Shown in pieces: positions 33,878-42,271 of a DNA stretch of 48,766 nt. Positions within the stretch are counted from its first letter, which is position 1; every line of letters begins with the position of its first letter. The notes beneath the pieces were generated by a model. It saw only the letters and a list, made by a program, of their open reading frames with translations, was not told the origin of the DNA and made no database searches. The DNA comes from Oribacterium sinus (GTDB lineage Bacteria > Bacillota > Clostridia > Lachnospirales > Lachnospiraceae): NCBI RefSeq assembly GCF_014202695.1, contig NZ_JACHHH010000004.1, positions 168,719 through 217,484 on the forward strand, read 5' to 3'. Both the position numbers and the translations under genes were made by a program.

Positions 33878-35116
33878 ATGACCTACGCAGAGGAGCAAAG
33901 ATTGGTAGAGGAGTTAAAATCCTTTATTTCTTCGAACTTTGTTTTAAGCCAGATTGAAGATGACGTGTTGGAGGAGAAGGTGAAGGAAGTGGTTGCCCAG
34001 AGAATCGGCAACTCTTACTGCTCCGTGGAGCAGAAGCTCTCCATCGTTCAGCAGGTTTACGGAGCCATCAGAGGCTTCGGCCTTTTGGATGCTATTTTAA
34101 AGGATGAAAGCATTACCGAGGTCATGATTAACGGCCCGGAAAACATTTTCATAGAGCAAAAGGGCCATCTGTTCCAGCTGGATCGACAGTTTGAAAGCGA
34201 GAAAAGGCTGGAGGATATTATCCAAAGAATCGTAGGATTGGCAGGACGGGAAGTAAACCAGGCAAATCCTATTTGTGATACCACCCTGCCGGACGGCTCC
34301 CGTGTCAACGTGGTGCTTCCTCCCATTGCCCTCTGCGGCCCCACCATTACCATCCGTAAGTTCTCCAAGGAGCCTATGACTATGGAGAAGCTGATTCGCT
34401 TCGGCTCCTTAACCAAGGAAATTGCGGAGAAGCTTCAGCTTTTGGTCAAGGCTCGTTACAACATCTTCGTCTGCGGCGGTACGGGTTCCGGAAAGACCAC
34501 CTTCCTGAATGCCCTGTCCAACTATATTCCAAGAGATGAGCGTGTTATCACCGTAGAAGATACCGCAGAGTTACAGATTGAAAATGTAGACAACCTGGTA
34601 CGTTTGGAAACCAGAAATGCCAACTCCGCCGGCGTGGGAGAGATTTCCATGACGGATTTGATTAAGTCCTCTCTTCGAATGAGACCGGACCGTATCGTAG
34701 TGGGAGAGGTTCGTGGTCGAGAGGCTTTAGATATGCTCCAGGCCATGAACACCGGACATGACGGTTCTCTCTCCACAGGACACGCCAACTCCACAAGGGA
34801 TATGTTAAGCCGTTTGGAAACCATGGTGTTGCAGGGCGCGGCAAATGTGCCTTTGGAAGCCATTAAGCAGCAGATTGGTTCTGCGGTTGACATCATTATT
34901 CACCTGTCCCGTCTAAGAGACCGTTCCCGAAAGACCATGGAGATTACGGAGGTTTTAGGATTCCATAACGGGGAAATTCTTCTGAACCCCCTCTATGTTT
35001 TTGAGGAGGACGAAGAAAGTACCGTTACCAAGGTACACGGCGTTTTGAAGCGGACGGAAAATAAGATGCAGAAGGATTTTAAGCTCCGTCTGGCAGGAAT
35101 CAACACGGTGATTTAA
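33878..35116 (+). CDS. CpaF/TadA-family pilus assembly ATPase
   Basis: 412 residues. The ATG at 33878 has AAAGGAG 5 nt upstream, better placed than the in-frame GTG at 33872. N-terminal domain to about 170, then Walker A GGTGSGKT (200-207), acidic box around VEDTAELQI (226-234), Walker B-like RPDRIVVGEVRG (269-280), and a His box TGHANSTRDML just after 300. It hydrolyses ATP to drive Flp pilus assembly at the inner membrane. First gene of the Tad operon, with TadB-like coding 17 bp later. Confidence 0.95.
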   Translation: MTYAEEQRLVEELKSFISSNFVLSQIEDDVLEEKVKEVVAQRIGNSYCSVEQKLSIVQQVYGAIRGFGLLDAILKDESITEVMINGPENIFIEQKGHLFQLDRQFESEKRLEDIIQRIVGLAGREVNQANPICDTTLPDGSRVNVVLPPIALCGPTITIRKFSKEPMTMEKLIRFGSLTKEIAEKLQLLVKARYNIFVCGGTGSGKTTFLNALSNYIPRDERVITVEDTAELQIENVDNLVRLETRNANSAGVGEISMTDLIKSSLRMRPDRIVVGEVRGREALDMLQAMNTGHDGSLSTGHANSTRDMLSRLETMVLQGAANVPLEAIKQQIGSAVDIIIHLSRLRDRSRKTMEITEVLGFHNGEILLNPLYVFEEDEESTVTKVHGVLKRTENKMQKDFKLRLAGINTVI

Positions 35117-35133
35117 GAGTTTTGGAGGGACAA

Positions 35134-35988
35134 ATGTTTTTTCGGAAAAAGAAGGAAAAGGAACCGGCAAGCTACCTTTCCCCCTTGGGAACGGAGCTGA
35201 CCAATTACAACGTATATTATCTGAATTTCAGGGAAAAGCTTCAGGCCTTTGCCATAGCGCTGTTCATCGGCGGTGCGGTGAGTCTGGTGTTTTACGGCAA
35301 TCAGTTTTTGGATGCCACAGGAAGAGCAACGAAGGCCACCATGTATGGCAATATCGTTATTTTCCTGCTGGTGGGAAGTCTCTGCGGCTTCTTCTTTCTT
35401 CCGATTCGGGCCGGTCAATGTAAGGAAAAACGGCTGAAGGAATTAGCCAGACAGTTCAGAGGCTTTTTGGAATCCTTGGCGGTGGCGCTGGCCAGCGGAA
35501 TGAACATGCACGATTCTCTGGACAGCACCTATAAGGATATGGTGATGGAATTTGGAGAGGATGAAAAAATCACCAAGGAAACCGCGGAAATGATTTTGGG
35601 CTTGCGAAACAACTTAGCCATTGAGGACATGATGCTTTCTTTGGGAAAGCGCAGTGCCAACAAGGATATTGAGAACTTTGCCATCATTTTCAATGTAAGC
35701 TACCGGGCCGGCGGAAATATCAAGGAAATTGTGCGAAGAACCGCGGACATTATCGGAGAAAAGATGGAAATCAGTGAGGAAATCCAGACGGCGATTTCTT
35801 CCAACAAGATTCAGTTTACCGCCATGATGATTATTCCGGTGGTGCTTACGGGAATGCTTAGAGGCATGGGATCCAGCTTTAATCGAAGCTTTTCTACGCC
35901 CATCGGAATTGTTGCGGTGACCATCGCCATTGGCATCTTTGCGGGAGCTTATGTGATGGGACAGCGGATTATGCAGGTGGTGAAGTAA
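35134..35988 (+). CDS. TadB-like pilus platform protein
   Basis: 284 residues from the ATG at 35134 (GGAGGG upstream). Two membrane helices lie near the N-terminus (about 45-65, 75-95). A type II secretion F domain follows, with RQFRGFLESLAVALASGMNM and DIENFAIIFNVSYRAGGNI, and a last membrane helix pair ends the protein. It forms the membrane platform with the TadC-like protein encoded next and couples the ATPase to pilin extrusion. Confidence 0.87.
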   Translation: MFFRKKKEKEPASYLSPLGTELTNYNVYYLNFREKLQAFAIALFIGGAVSLVFYGNQFLDATGRATKATMYGNIVIFLLVGSLCGFFFLPIRAGQCKEKRLKELARQFRGFLESLAVALASGMNMHDSLDSTYKDMVMEFGEDEKITKETAEMILGLRNNLAIEDMMLSLGKRSANKDIENFAIIFNVSYRAGGNIKEIVRRTADIIGEKMEISEEIQTAISSNKIQFTAMMIIPVVLTGMLRGMGSSFNRSFSTPIGIVAVTIAIGIFAGAYVMGQRIMQVVK

Positions 35989-35998
35989 GAAGGGGAAA

Positions 35999-36859
35999 AT
36001 GATGCGAAGCATAGCAATGATTTTAGGAACCATTCTGGCGATTTTGTTCCTGATTCAGCTTTTTCGGGGACAGAAGTACGAAGAGCTGGTGGAGGGCTTG
36101 GAAGAAAAGGATTTTCCGTTAAAGGATATCTATACCGTGGGCTTTTGCTGGGCGGAGCTACCGCCTCTTCGCTTGAGGGGCGTGCTTTTCGAGCGCCTGG
36201 AGCAAAATGCCAAGGTCTTATACGGGGAGATGTATGCGGAATACTATGCCAATGTGTATTACGCCATGGCCCTTAGCTTTTTCCACTTTATCTTATGCTT
36301 TGGCTGCCTTTTGGCAGGCTGGCAGGATAGCAGGAACTTCTTCTATCTGGGCATCTTTCTGGCGATTGTGGGCCTGATTTACGGTTGCGACTCCATGCGA
36401 CAGAAGCTGGTAAAGAGAACGGAGAACTGCGAGACGGAGCTTCCGGAGGTAGTTTCCACCATGGCGATTCTGGTGAACTCCGGCATGATTCTTAGAGACG
36501 CCTGGAACATGGTGGGCGGCAGAGGGGAAGGGGATATCTACGCCCTGATGCGGGATGCCAGTGAGGATATTCGAAACGGCCATGCGGACAGTGAGGCCAT
36601 AGCCAAGTTCGGAAGAGCCACCAATTCTCCGGAGATTATCAAGTTTACCAGTGCCTTAATGCAAAGTATGGGAAAGGGTGCAGGAGAGCTGCCGCTATTT
36701 TTGGCAAGACAGTCCAGTGACCTTTGGAATGAGAAAAAGCAAAGACTCTTACAAAAGGGAGAACAGGCTTCCGCCAAGCTCTTAATGCCCATCATGCTGA
36801 TTTTCTTAGGCATTATTATCATTATTTTATCCTCCGCCTTTGCGGGAATTTCTCTGTAG
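35999..36859 (+). CDS. TadC-like pilus platform protein
   Basis: 286 residues. An N-terminal membrane helix, then a central pair (FFHFILCFGCLLAGW and FFYLGIFLAIVGLIYG, about 97-130). The F domain has ELPEVVSTMAILVNSGMILR and SDLWNEKKQRLLQKGEQAS, and a C-terminal helix LLMPIMLIFLGIIIIILSSAF. It is the partner of the TadB-like protein. RBS AGGGG. A 15-bp tandem repeat begins 3 bp after its stop. Confidence 0.87.
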   Translation: MMRSIAMILGTILAILFLIQLFRGQKYEELVEGLEEKDFPLKDIYTVGFCWAELPPLRLRGVLFERLEQNAKVLYGEMYAEYYANVYYAMALSFFHFILCFGCLLAGWQDSRNFFYLGIFLAIVGLIYGCDSMRQKLVKRTENCETELPEVVSTMAILVNSGMILRDAWNMVGGRGEGDIYALMRDASEDIRNGHADSEAIAKFGRATNSPEIIKFTSALMQSMGKGAGELPLFLARQSSDLWNEKKQRLLQKGEQASAKLLMPIMLIFLGIIIIILSSAFAGISL

Positions 36860-36861
36860 GA

Positions 36862-36921
36862 GAAGCAACAGTAGAAGAAGCAATCGTAGAAGAGGCAATC
36901 GTAGAAGAGGCCACTGTCGAA
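36862..36921. repeat. 15-bp tandem repeat after the tadC-like gene (four copies)
   Basis: GAAGCAACAGTAGAA, GAAGCAATCGTAGAA, GAGGCAATCGTAGAA and GAGGCCACTGTCGAA follow one another. In that frame they would encode Glu-Ala-Thr/Ile-Val-Glu repeats, but the frame is not that of the preceding gene. The synonymous differences resemble a decayed coding repeat. Confidence 0.8.
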
Positions 36922-36994
36922 AGAACAGCACTTTGGAAATTTGTAAGGAATAGAAACAATACAAAACCGGATATGGGAAAGGAATCAAAGGAAA

Positions 36995-37639
36995 ATGATG
37001 CAAGGACTTATTAGCGGCGCTGTTTTCAGCATATGCAGCATTGCCGTGTATTTTCTCGTAATAAAGATATTTTTAAAGGGGCAGGCAAGGTCATCCTTCT
37101 TAAACCCCTATGCCGTGATTGGCACTTTGGCCTTTTTTTCCTTCCTGACAGGCTACTACGTACGACAAACGGCGGTGCATACTCTGGCCTTAGCCATGAT
37201 TCTTTTTTGCTTCATGGTTTTGGAATGGGCGGGGCTGGTGGATGCCTATACCATGAAGATACCAAACCTCTGCACCATAGTGCTCCTTGCGGGCAGAATC
37301 CTCTTCATGATTCCGGAGCTTCTGTTTTACAAGGGGGACTTCCCCATGATTTTACTCAACAGCTTTGTACCTGCATTTATCGCTTTGATTTTATTGTGCC
37401 TCTTATATAAGATTTCCCGCTCCGGCTTGGGCATGGGAGACATTAAGATTTTTACCGGTCTGGCCTTTTTTACAGGGATGTACGGCTTTTGCGTGAGCTT
37501 ACTTTTTTCCTTCCTGCTCTGCGCCCTGTGTTCCCTTCCGGTTTTACTGTTAAAGAAAAAGAACTTAAAGGACGCCCTTCCCTTGGGACCTTTTATCTAC
37601 TTCGGTTTTGGCTTTGCAGCCATGCTTTCTCTGATATAG
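36995..37639 (+). CDS. A24-family prepilin peptidase (TadV-like)
   Basis: 214 residues with about six membrane helices. Both catalytic aspartates of type IV prepilin peptidases are visible: Asp83 in GLVDAYTMKIPN and Asp149 in GLGMGDIK (GxGD motif). It cleaves the leader of the Flp pilin and of TadE-type pseudopilins on the cytoplasmic side. There is no N-methylase domain, as expected for TadV. Start at 36995, with a second ATG directly after. Confidence 0.93.
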   Translation: MMQGLISGAVFSICSIAVYFLVIKIFLKGQARSSFLNPYAVIGTLAFFSFLTGYYVRQTAVHTLALAMILFCFMVLEWAGLVDAYTMKIPNLCTIVLLAGRILFMIPELLFYKGDFPMILLNSFVPAFIALILLCLLYKISRSGLGMGDIKIFTGLAFFTGMYGFCVSLLFSFLLCALCSLPVLLLKKKNLKDALPLGPFIYFGFGFAAMLSLI

Positions 37640-37652
37640 AAAGGAGCAGCTT

Positions 37653-39329
37653 GTGACACAGACACAGATGGGGGTTGCCTTTGCCCTGGTATTGATTACC
37701 GGTATGGGTTGGTATAGTAAGATTTCCGACCAGCAGAGACAGATAAAAAGGTATCAGCAGGAAGTGGCGGAAGCCGCGGACTTTGAGAAGAGAGGCCTGT
37801 ACCAAAAGGCAGGAGAAAATTACAAAGAGGCCTTAGGCATTAAGAAGGAAGAAGCCATCTATGAAAAGATGATGGATGCCTACGAGAAAGCCTATGAGGA
37901 AAAGGAAGACCGCTACAAGGAATATATGGAGGCGGCAGAGATGGCTCAGGCGGCCTATCCGGAAAATCCGCATTTTGCTCTGGCGATTTCCCGACTGTAC
38001 ATTCAGAAAAACGACTATGCCAATGCCTTTTACTTTTTGGATAAGGCGAAAAAGGCAGGCTCCAAGGATAAGACCTTCCAAAAGGAATACCGGAAAATGC
38101 TCTATTCCTTCAAAACCTTGTATGGAAACTACAACAGCTATTATCCCCTTTCCAACGGCTTCTACGGGGTGAAAAACAAGGAGGGAGCAGGCTATATCCC
38201 GGCAGACGGGGAATCCTCCAACTCCTTAAAGCAGGAATTTGTAGGGCCCATCGGAGAGAAGGGATATCGTCTGCTGCGTAAGGACGGAAAAACCATTTTG
38301 ATGGATAAAAATGAAGTGACCCAGGGTGTATTTTCCAATAAAAATCCCGAAGACATCGGCTACTATGCGGAGGACAGAATTCCCATCAAGGAAGAGGGAG
38401 AATACAGCTACTACAATGCCTTGGGAGACCGACTTTTCGGCGGATTCTCCGAAGCCAGCCGTTTCCAAAAAGGAAAGGCAGTGGTGAAAAAGGCTAAAAG
38501 GGTCTTCTTTATCGATTCGGAAGGCAAGGAGCTGGAGCTTAAGTATACGGTAAAGGATGAAAAGGGTAAGGAGAAAAAAGACGAAAACGGAAAGAAGATA
38601 GAACAAGAACGAAAGTTCGAAGCGGTGCAGATCAATCCGGACTACAGCTTTATTGCCCAGGGCTGCATCCTGGCCAAGGAGGACGGCGCCTACCATATCT
38701 ACAATGAAAACTGGGAACAGATTTCGGACTTCTCCGCTGAGGAAGTGGACGGAATCGGAAAGGACGGCATCTTCGCCTTTTCCAAGAAGGGAAAATGGGG
38801 CTTTGCCAACCTGAAGGGAGAAGTGGTACTGGAGCCTAAGTACAAGGCGGCGAAGAGCTTCTCGGAAGGTCTTGCCGGCGTGATGGAGGACGACTACTGG
38901 GGCTTTATCAACTTAAAAGGAGAAATGGTCATTACCCCCCAGTTCTTCGGCGTGGATTACTTCAACAAAAAAGGCGTATGCATAGTGGAAACCACTCCGG
39001 AGGTATATCAGTTTATCAAACGAAATATCGTGAAGAAGGAAATCTTTACGGAAGACAGCAAGGACGCTACCAAAGAAGAGAAGGGCAAGGAAAAGGAAAC
39101 AAAGCCCGAAGAAACAACGGAAGCGGCAACAGAAGCAATGACGGAAACAGCCACCGAAGCTCCGACAGAAGGAACAGAAGCAGCATCGGAAGCCCCGGCA
39201 GAAGGCGGGGAGGCAGCGCCGGAAGCAGTAGCGGAAGCCCCTGTAGAAGGGGGAGAAACGGCAGCGGCAGCTCCCCCGGAAGGGGAAGAAGCACCCCCTG
39301 CAGAAGGAGGGGCTCCGGCAGCAGGATAG
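37653..39329 (+). CDS. WG-repeat protein with N-terminal anchor and acidic tail
   Basis: 558 residues starting at GTG (AAAGGAG 6 nt before). One N-terminal membrane helix (about 5-20), then a charged helical region with TPR-like helices (about 30-155; FEKRGLYQKAGENYKEALGI), then WG-type beta repeats: GYRLLRKDG, GKWGFANLKGEVVLEPKY and DYWGFINLKGEMVITPQF (most clearly about 370-435). The last about 85 residues are a low-complexity Glu/Ala/Thr/Pro tail (EATEEA-, EAPAEGG-like). The membrane anchor puts the repeats outside. It lies between pilus genes, so it is probably a Tad accessory; its function is unknown. Confidence 0.8.
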   Translation: MTQTQMGVAFALVLITGMGWYSKISDQQRQIKRYQQEVAEAADFEKRGLYQKAGENYKEALGIKKEEAIYEKMMDAYEKAYEEKEDRYKEYMEAAEMAQAAYPENPHFALAISRLYIQKNDYANAFYFLDKAKKAGSKDKTFQKEYRKMLYSFKTLYGNYNSYYPLSNGFYGVKNKEGAGYIPADGESSNSLKQEFVGPIGEKGYRLLRKDGKTILMDKNEVTQGVFSNKNPEDIGYYAEDRIPIKEEGEYSYYNALGDRLFGGFSEASRFQKGKAVVKKAKRVFFIDSEGKELELKYTVKDEKGKEKKDENGKKIEQERKFEAVQINPDYSFIAQGCILAKEDGAYHIYNENWEQISDFSAEEVDGIGKDGIFAFSKKGKWGFANLKGEVVLEPKYKAAKSFSEGLAGVMEDDYWGFINLKGEMVITPQFFGVDYFNKKGVCIVETTPEVYQFIKRNIVKKEIFTEDSKDATKEEKGKEKETKPEETTEAATEAMTETATEAPTEGTEAASEAPAEGGEAAPEAVAEAPVEGGETAAAAPPEGEEAPPAEGGAPAAG

Positions 39330-39387
39330 GGCGCAGATGGAACGAAGATAGCAATCAATAAGCTGGAAAAGAGCAAAGGAGAAGGAA

Positions 39388-40461
39388 ATGAAAATCAAAT
39401 TAGCGATTTTGGAACAGGACAAGGAATACTTACAAAGAATCGTAACGGTGTTTAGCACCCGCTTTGGAGAAAAGTTTGAGCTGTATTCCTTTACCGACGA
39501 AGAACTGGCCTTAAAGACCGTTCGGGAGGTAAAGATGGATGTGCTGGTGGCGGATGCCTCCTTTGACATCAACACCGCCCTTCTTCCCAAGCAGTGCAGC
39601 TTTGCGTATTTCGTGGAGTCCGCGGAAATCGAAAGCTATAAGGACGAGGCGGCTATCTCCAAGTACCAGAAGGCGGATCTGATTTATAAGCAGATTTTAA
39701 GCCTCTATGCGGAGCGGATTCAGGGCATTACCGGTTTGAAAATCGGAGAGGATCCCTGTAAGGTCTTTGCCTTCGGCTCGGTAGCCGGAGGAACCGGGGC
39801 TTCCACCATGGCGGCAGCCTGTGCCTACCATTTTGCCCAGGCGGGACATCGGGTTTTGTACTTGAATATGGAGCGCTACGGCTCGGCGGATATCTTCTTC
39901 CATGCCGGAGGACAGCTGGACATGAGCGATGTGGTATTTGCCTTAAAGGAGCAGAAGGCCAACTTCCGCTTAAAGCTGGAAAGTGCGGTTCGCCAGGATC
40001 CAAGAGGGGTGTACTTCTTCTCCAAAGCCAAGATTGCCCTGGATATGATGGAGCTTTCCTTAGAGGAGAGACAGAAGTTGCTTCGGGAGCTAAAGCTTGG
40101 GGGCTCCTATGACATTATCATCCTGGACGGGGACTTCTCCATTGATGATGACAGCTTAGCGGTTTACCGGGGAGTGCACGGCATTGTCCTCACCGTAGAC
40201 GGATCGGAAATCGGAAACGATAAGTTCCTAAGAATGCTACAGGCCTTGCAGATTAAGGAGGAAAATTCCCCCGTTCCCATCATGAAGAGAATGTACACCG
40301 TATATAACAAGTTCAGTAACAAAACCGGCCAGAGCCTTCCCAAAATCGGCATTCGAGAGCTGGGAGGGGTACCCAGATATGAACACGCCGGAACAGAGGC
40401 GCTGGTGGAGACCCTGGCGGAGAAGACCTTCTTCGAGGAATTATTAAAGGAAAATATTTAA
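39388..40461 (+). CDS. TadZ/CpaE-like ATPase-fold protein with degenerate Walker A
   Basis: 357 residues. An N-terminal receiver-like domain (1-110) begins KLAILEQDKEYLQRIV. It is followed by a ParA/MinD fold with SVAGGTGASTMAAACAY (131-147), where the deviant Walker A should read KGG-GKST: the signature lysine position is Ala133 and the P-loop lysine is Ala138. Walker B-like IIILDGDFS and SEIGNDKFL follow. TadZ proteins localise the Tad machine to cell sites and often have atypical P-loops. Loss of both lysines suggests nucleotide binding without normal hydrolysis. In the operon with GGAGAAGG as ribosome site. Confidence 0.85.
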   Translation: MKIKLAILEQDKEYLQRIVTVFSTRFGEKFELYSFTDEELALKTVREVKMDVLVADASFDINTALLPKQCSFAYFVESAEIESYKDEAAISKYQKADLIYKQILSLYAERIQGITGLKIGEDPCKVFAFGSVAGGTGASTMAAACAYHFAQAGHRVLYLNMERYGSADIFFHAGGQLDMSDVVFALKEQKANFRLKLESAVRQDPRGVYFFSKAKIALDMMELSLEERQKLLRELKLGGSYDIIILDGDFSIDDDSLAVYRGVHGIVLTVDGSEIGNDKFLRMLQALQIKEENSPVPIMKRMYTVYNKFSNKTGQSLPKIGIRELGGVPRYEHAGTEALVETLAEKTFFEELLKENI

Positions 40462-40464
40462 GAG

Positions 40465-40517
40465 CGGAATACGTAGACGCTCGGAAATACATAGAAGTTC
40501 GGAAATACACAGAAGTT
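40465..40517. repeat. 18-bp degenerate tandem repeat after the tadZ-like gene
   Basis: CGGAATACGTAGACGCT (40465-40481), CGGAAATACATAGAAGTT (40482-40499) and CGGAAATACACAGAAGTT (40500-40517) begin 3 bp after the stop codon. Confidence 0.75.
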
Positions 40518-40581
40518 CATTGGCTTATTAAAGCAATAGAAGATCAAAAGCAAAAGAAAACAATCAGAAAGGGGAATAAAA

Positions 40582-41448
40582 ATGAAGAGAAGAACACTGT
40601 TAGGTTTAGGAGTTCTGGCTTTGGCTTTGGGACTTACCGCCTGCAACGGAGGAAAAGAGAAGAGTGCTCAGGGAGACAGCAAGCAGGAGGCAGACAGCGG
40701 TAAGGGAAATGAGAAAGCCAATGCCAAACCAAATGAAGACTATTTTGAATGGATGGGAGAGGACTCCATTGCCAATCTGAATGAAGAGGGTGCCAAGCAG
40801 AAGGTGATTGTGATTCCCAAGCGGGCAAAGTCCTTTGACTCCGGTTTAGGACCGGATGATGATGTGCAGCTGGAAGAACTGTATTTTGAAAGCGATGATG
40901 ATTTTCAGCTGGGCTACGGCCTTACTCTTTTGAAGAAGGTAAAGAAGATTGTGCTGCCGAAGAATCAGACCTCCGAGGTCGACGTACAGTCTGACCATAA
41001 CCTGGAAAGTCTGGATATTCCGGCAGGGGTAACTAGCATTGCCGAGTTCGGTTTTAGGGACTGCACCAGCTTAAAGGAAGTGAATTTTCTGGGAGAACAG
41101 TTAAAGGTGATTCCGGACTCCGCCTTCCTAAACTGTTCCGCACTGGAGAAGATTAGCATCCCCAATTCCGTAGAAAGTATTGAAGAAGCGGCATTTCAGG
41201 ATTGTAAGTCCCTGAAGGAAGTTCACATGCCCAAGAATTTAAAGGAAATCGGCAGCGGTGCCTTTGCCGCAGCTCCTGTGGATTCTTATTACTTCCCCAA
41301 GGAAATTGAGAATCTAAAGGTACTTCCGGATTCCTTTGCTTCCACCGGAAAGAGCAATTTCTATGTTGTGAAGGATTCCTGGCTGGACAAAAACTTTGAG
41401 GAGGTATTCGGAATCTTAGGAGAAAAGCAGTACTACGACGGAGAATAA
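40582..41448 (+). CDS. Leucine-rich-repeat (BspA-type) lipoprotein
   Basis: 288 residues. A signal peptide with lipobox LTAC (Cys21), a charged linker (about 25-55), then LRR_5-type repeats at about 125-235: LESLDIPAGVTSIAEFGFRD, LKEVNFLGEQLKVIPDSAFL, LEKISIPNSVESIEEAAFQD and LKEVHMPKNLKEIGSGAFAA. These surface repeats often bind proteins or host ligands. Its place inside the Tad operon suggests a pilus-linked surface role, unproven. The 3' end is duplicated downstream (36-bp tandem copies). Confidence 0.88.
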   Translation: MKRRTLLGLGVLALALGLTACNGGKEKSAQGDSKQEADSGKGNEKANAKPNEDYFEWMGEDSIANLNEEGAKQKVIVIPKRAKSFDSGLGPDDDVQLEELYFESDDDFQLGYGLTLLKKVKKIVLPKNQTSEVDVQSDHNLESLDIPAGVTSIAEFGFRDCTSLKEVNFLGEQLKVIPDSAFLNCSALEKISIPNSVESIEEAAFQDCKSLKEVHMPKNLKEIGSGAFAAAPVDSYYFPKEIENLKVLPDSFASTGKSNFYVVKDSWLDKNFEEVFGILGEKQYYDGE

Positions 41449-41530
41449 AGCTTCCGTAGAAAGCAGTATTACGACGAAAAATAAAGCTTTCGCAGAAAAG
41501 CGTTATTACGAAGAAAAAAGCTTCAGTAGG
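41424..41530. repeat. 36-bp tandem copies of the LRR gene's 3' end, including its stop
   Basis: Units at 41424-41459, 41460-41495 and 41496-41530 share AAAGCAGTA-TACGACG-A and AATAAAGCTT. The first is the end of the LRR gene with its TAA stop; the second and third are increasingly diverged copies lying past the stop. It shows directly how the post-stop repeats of this genome can form. Confidence 0.8.
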
Positions 41531-41609
41531 AAAAGTGCTGAAGAGGGTGCTGAAGGGAAAAGCTTCGGTGCCAAAGGAAAAGGATTTTCTGTAAGGAAAA
41601 GGAGTCAAG

Positions 41610-42260
41610 ATGAGAAAGGGATTTCGAGAGAAAGGGGAAGATGGCACCGTCATGATTGAATGGTCCATCGGAATGCTGCTGTGTATTCTGATACTGGTGT
41701 TCTTCATCGGTTTTAGTATGTACCTTTACCAAAATGTCATGTTCCATGTTACGGCCAATGAGGCCGCGCAGGTTGTGGCGGAGAATTACAAGTATGGATC
41801 TGCCAAGAAGGATTTGAATCTGGTGAGTGAAGAAGATATTACGAATATCGGTGTGTATCGCTATCTTTGGATTATGGGGAAAAAGCAAGATCGAATCGAT
41901 GCGGCAAATTCCAGAGCCTCTAATTTTCTGAACAATCGTCTCACCAATGTGAGCCTGGCAAAGTCAAAGGGTGAGGTGGATATTAAGGTAGAACGTGCCA
42001 ACGATGATATCGGAAGACATCATATCGAAATTACCATGCACAAGAACTATGGATTTTTATTTGGAGAGTTAATGCGTTTTATCGGCGTTTCCGAAACCAA
42101 GCAATTGGATGCGACGGTAGCCTGCAACGACTTTGACGCCTTGGATTATGTCCATTCCGTAAAGCTTGCAAAATATGCCAGTGAAAAGGTGAAGAGCTTT
42201 GCAACCGTATTGGAAACGGTGGACAAGGTGGTTAAAGGCCTTAACAAGTTTTTTTCATAG
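41610..42260 (+). CDS. TadE-like pseudopilin
   Basis: 216 residues. Short basic N-terminus, then EDGTVMIEWSIGML (about 10-23) directly before a long membrane helix (to about 41), the TadE/TadF pattern with a Glu five residues after the Gly-type cleavage site. The rest is an extracellular domain that I do not recognise. It is processed by the prepilin peptidase and probably primes or caps the Flp pilus. Followed 11 bp later by the DUF5702 gene. Confidence 0.85.
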   Translation: MRKGFREKGEDGTVMIEWSIGMLLCILILVFFIGFSMYLYQNVMFHVTANEAAQVVAENYKYGSAKKDLNLVSEEDITNIGVYRYLWIMGKKQDRIDAANSRASNFLNNRLTNVSLAKSKGEVDIKVERANDDIGRHHIEITMHKNYGFLFGELMRFIGVSETKQLDATVACNDFDALDYVHSVKLAKYASEKVKSFATVLETVDKVVKGLNKFFS

Positions 42261-42271
42261 GGGAGAAGAAT

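Noticed and set aside
38913-39590. 225-codon minus-strand frame rich in Cys, Arg and Phe opposite the WG-protein tail
   Set aside because: It is the antisense of a low-complexity tail; its composition is explained by the Glu/Ala/Thr repeats on the other strand.
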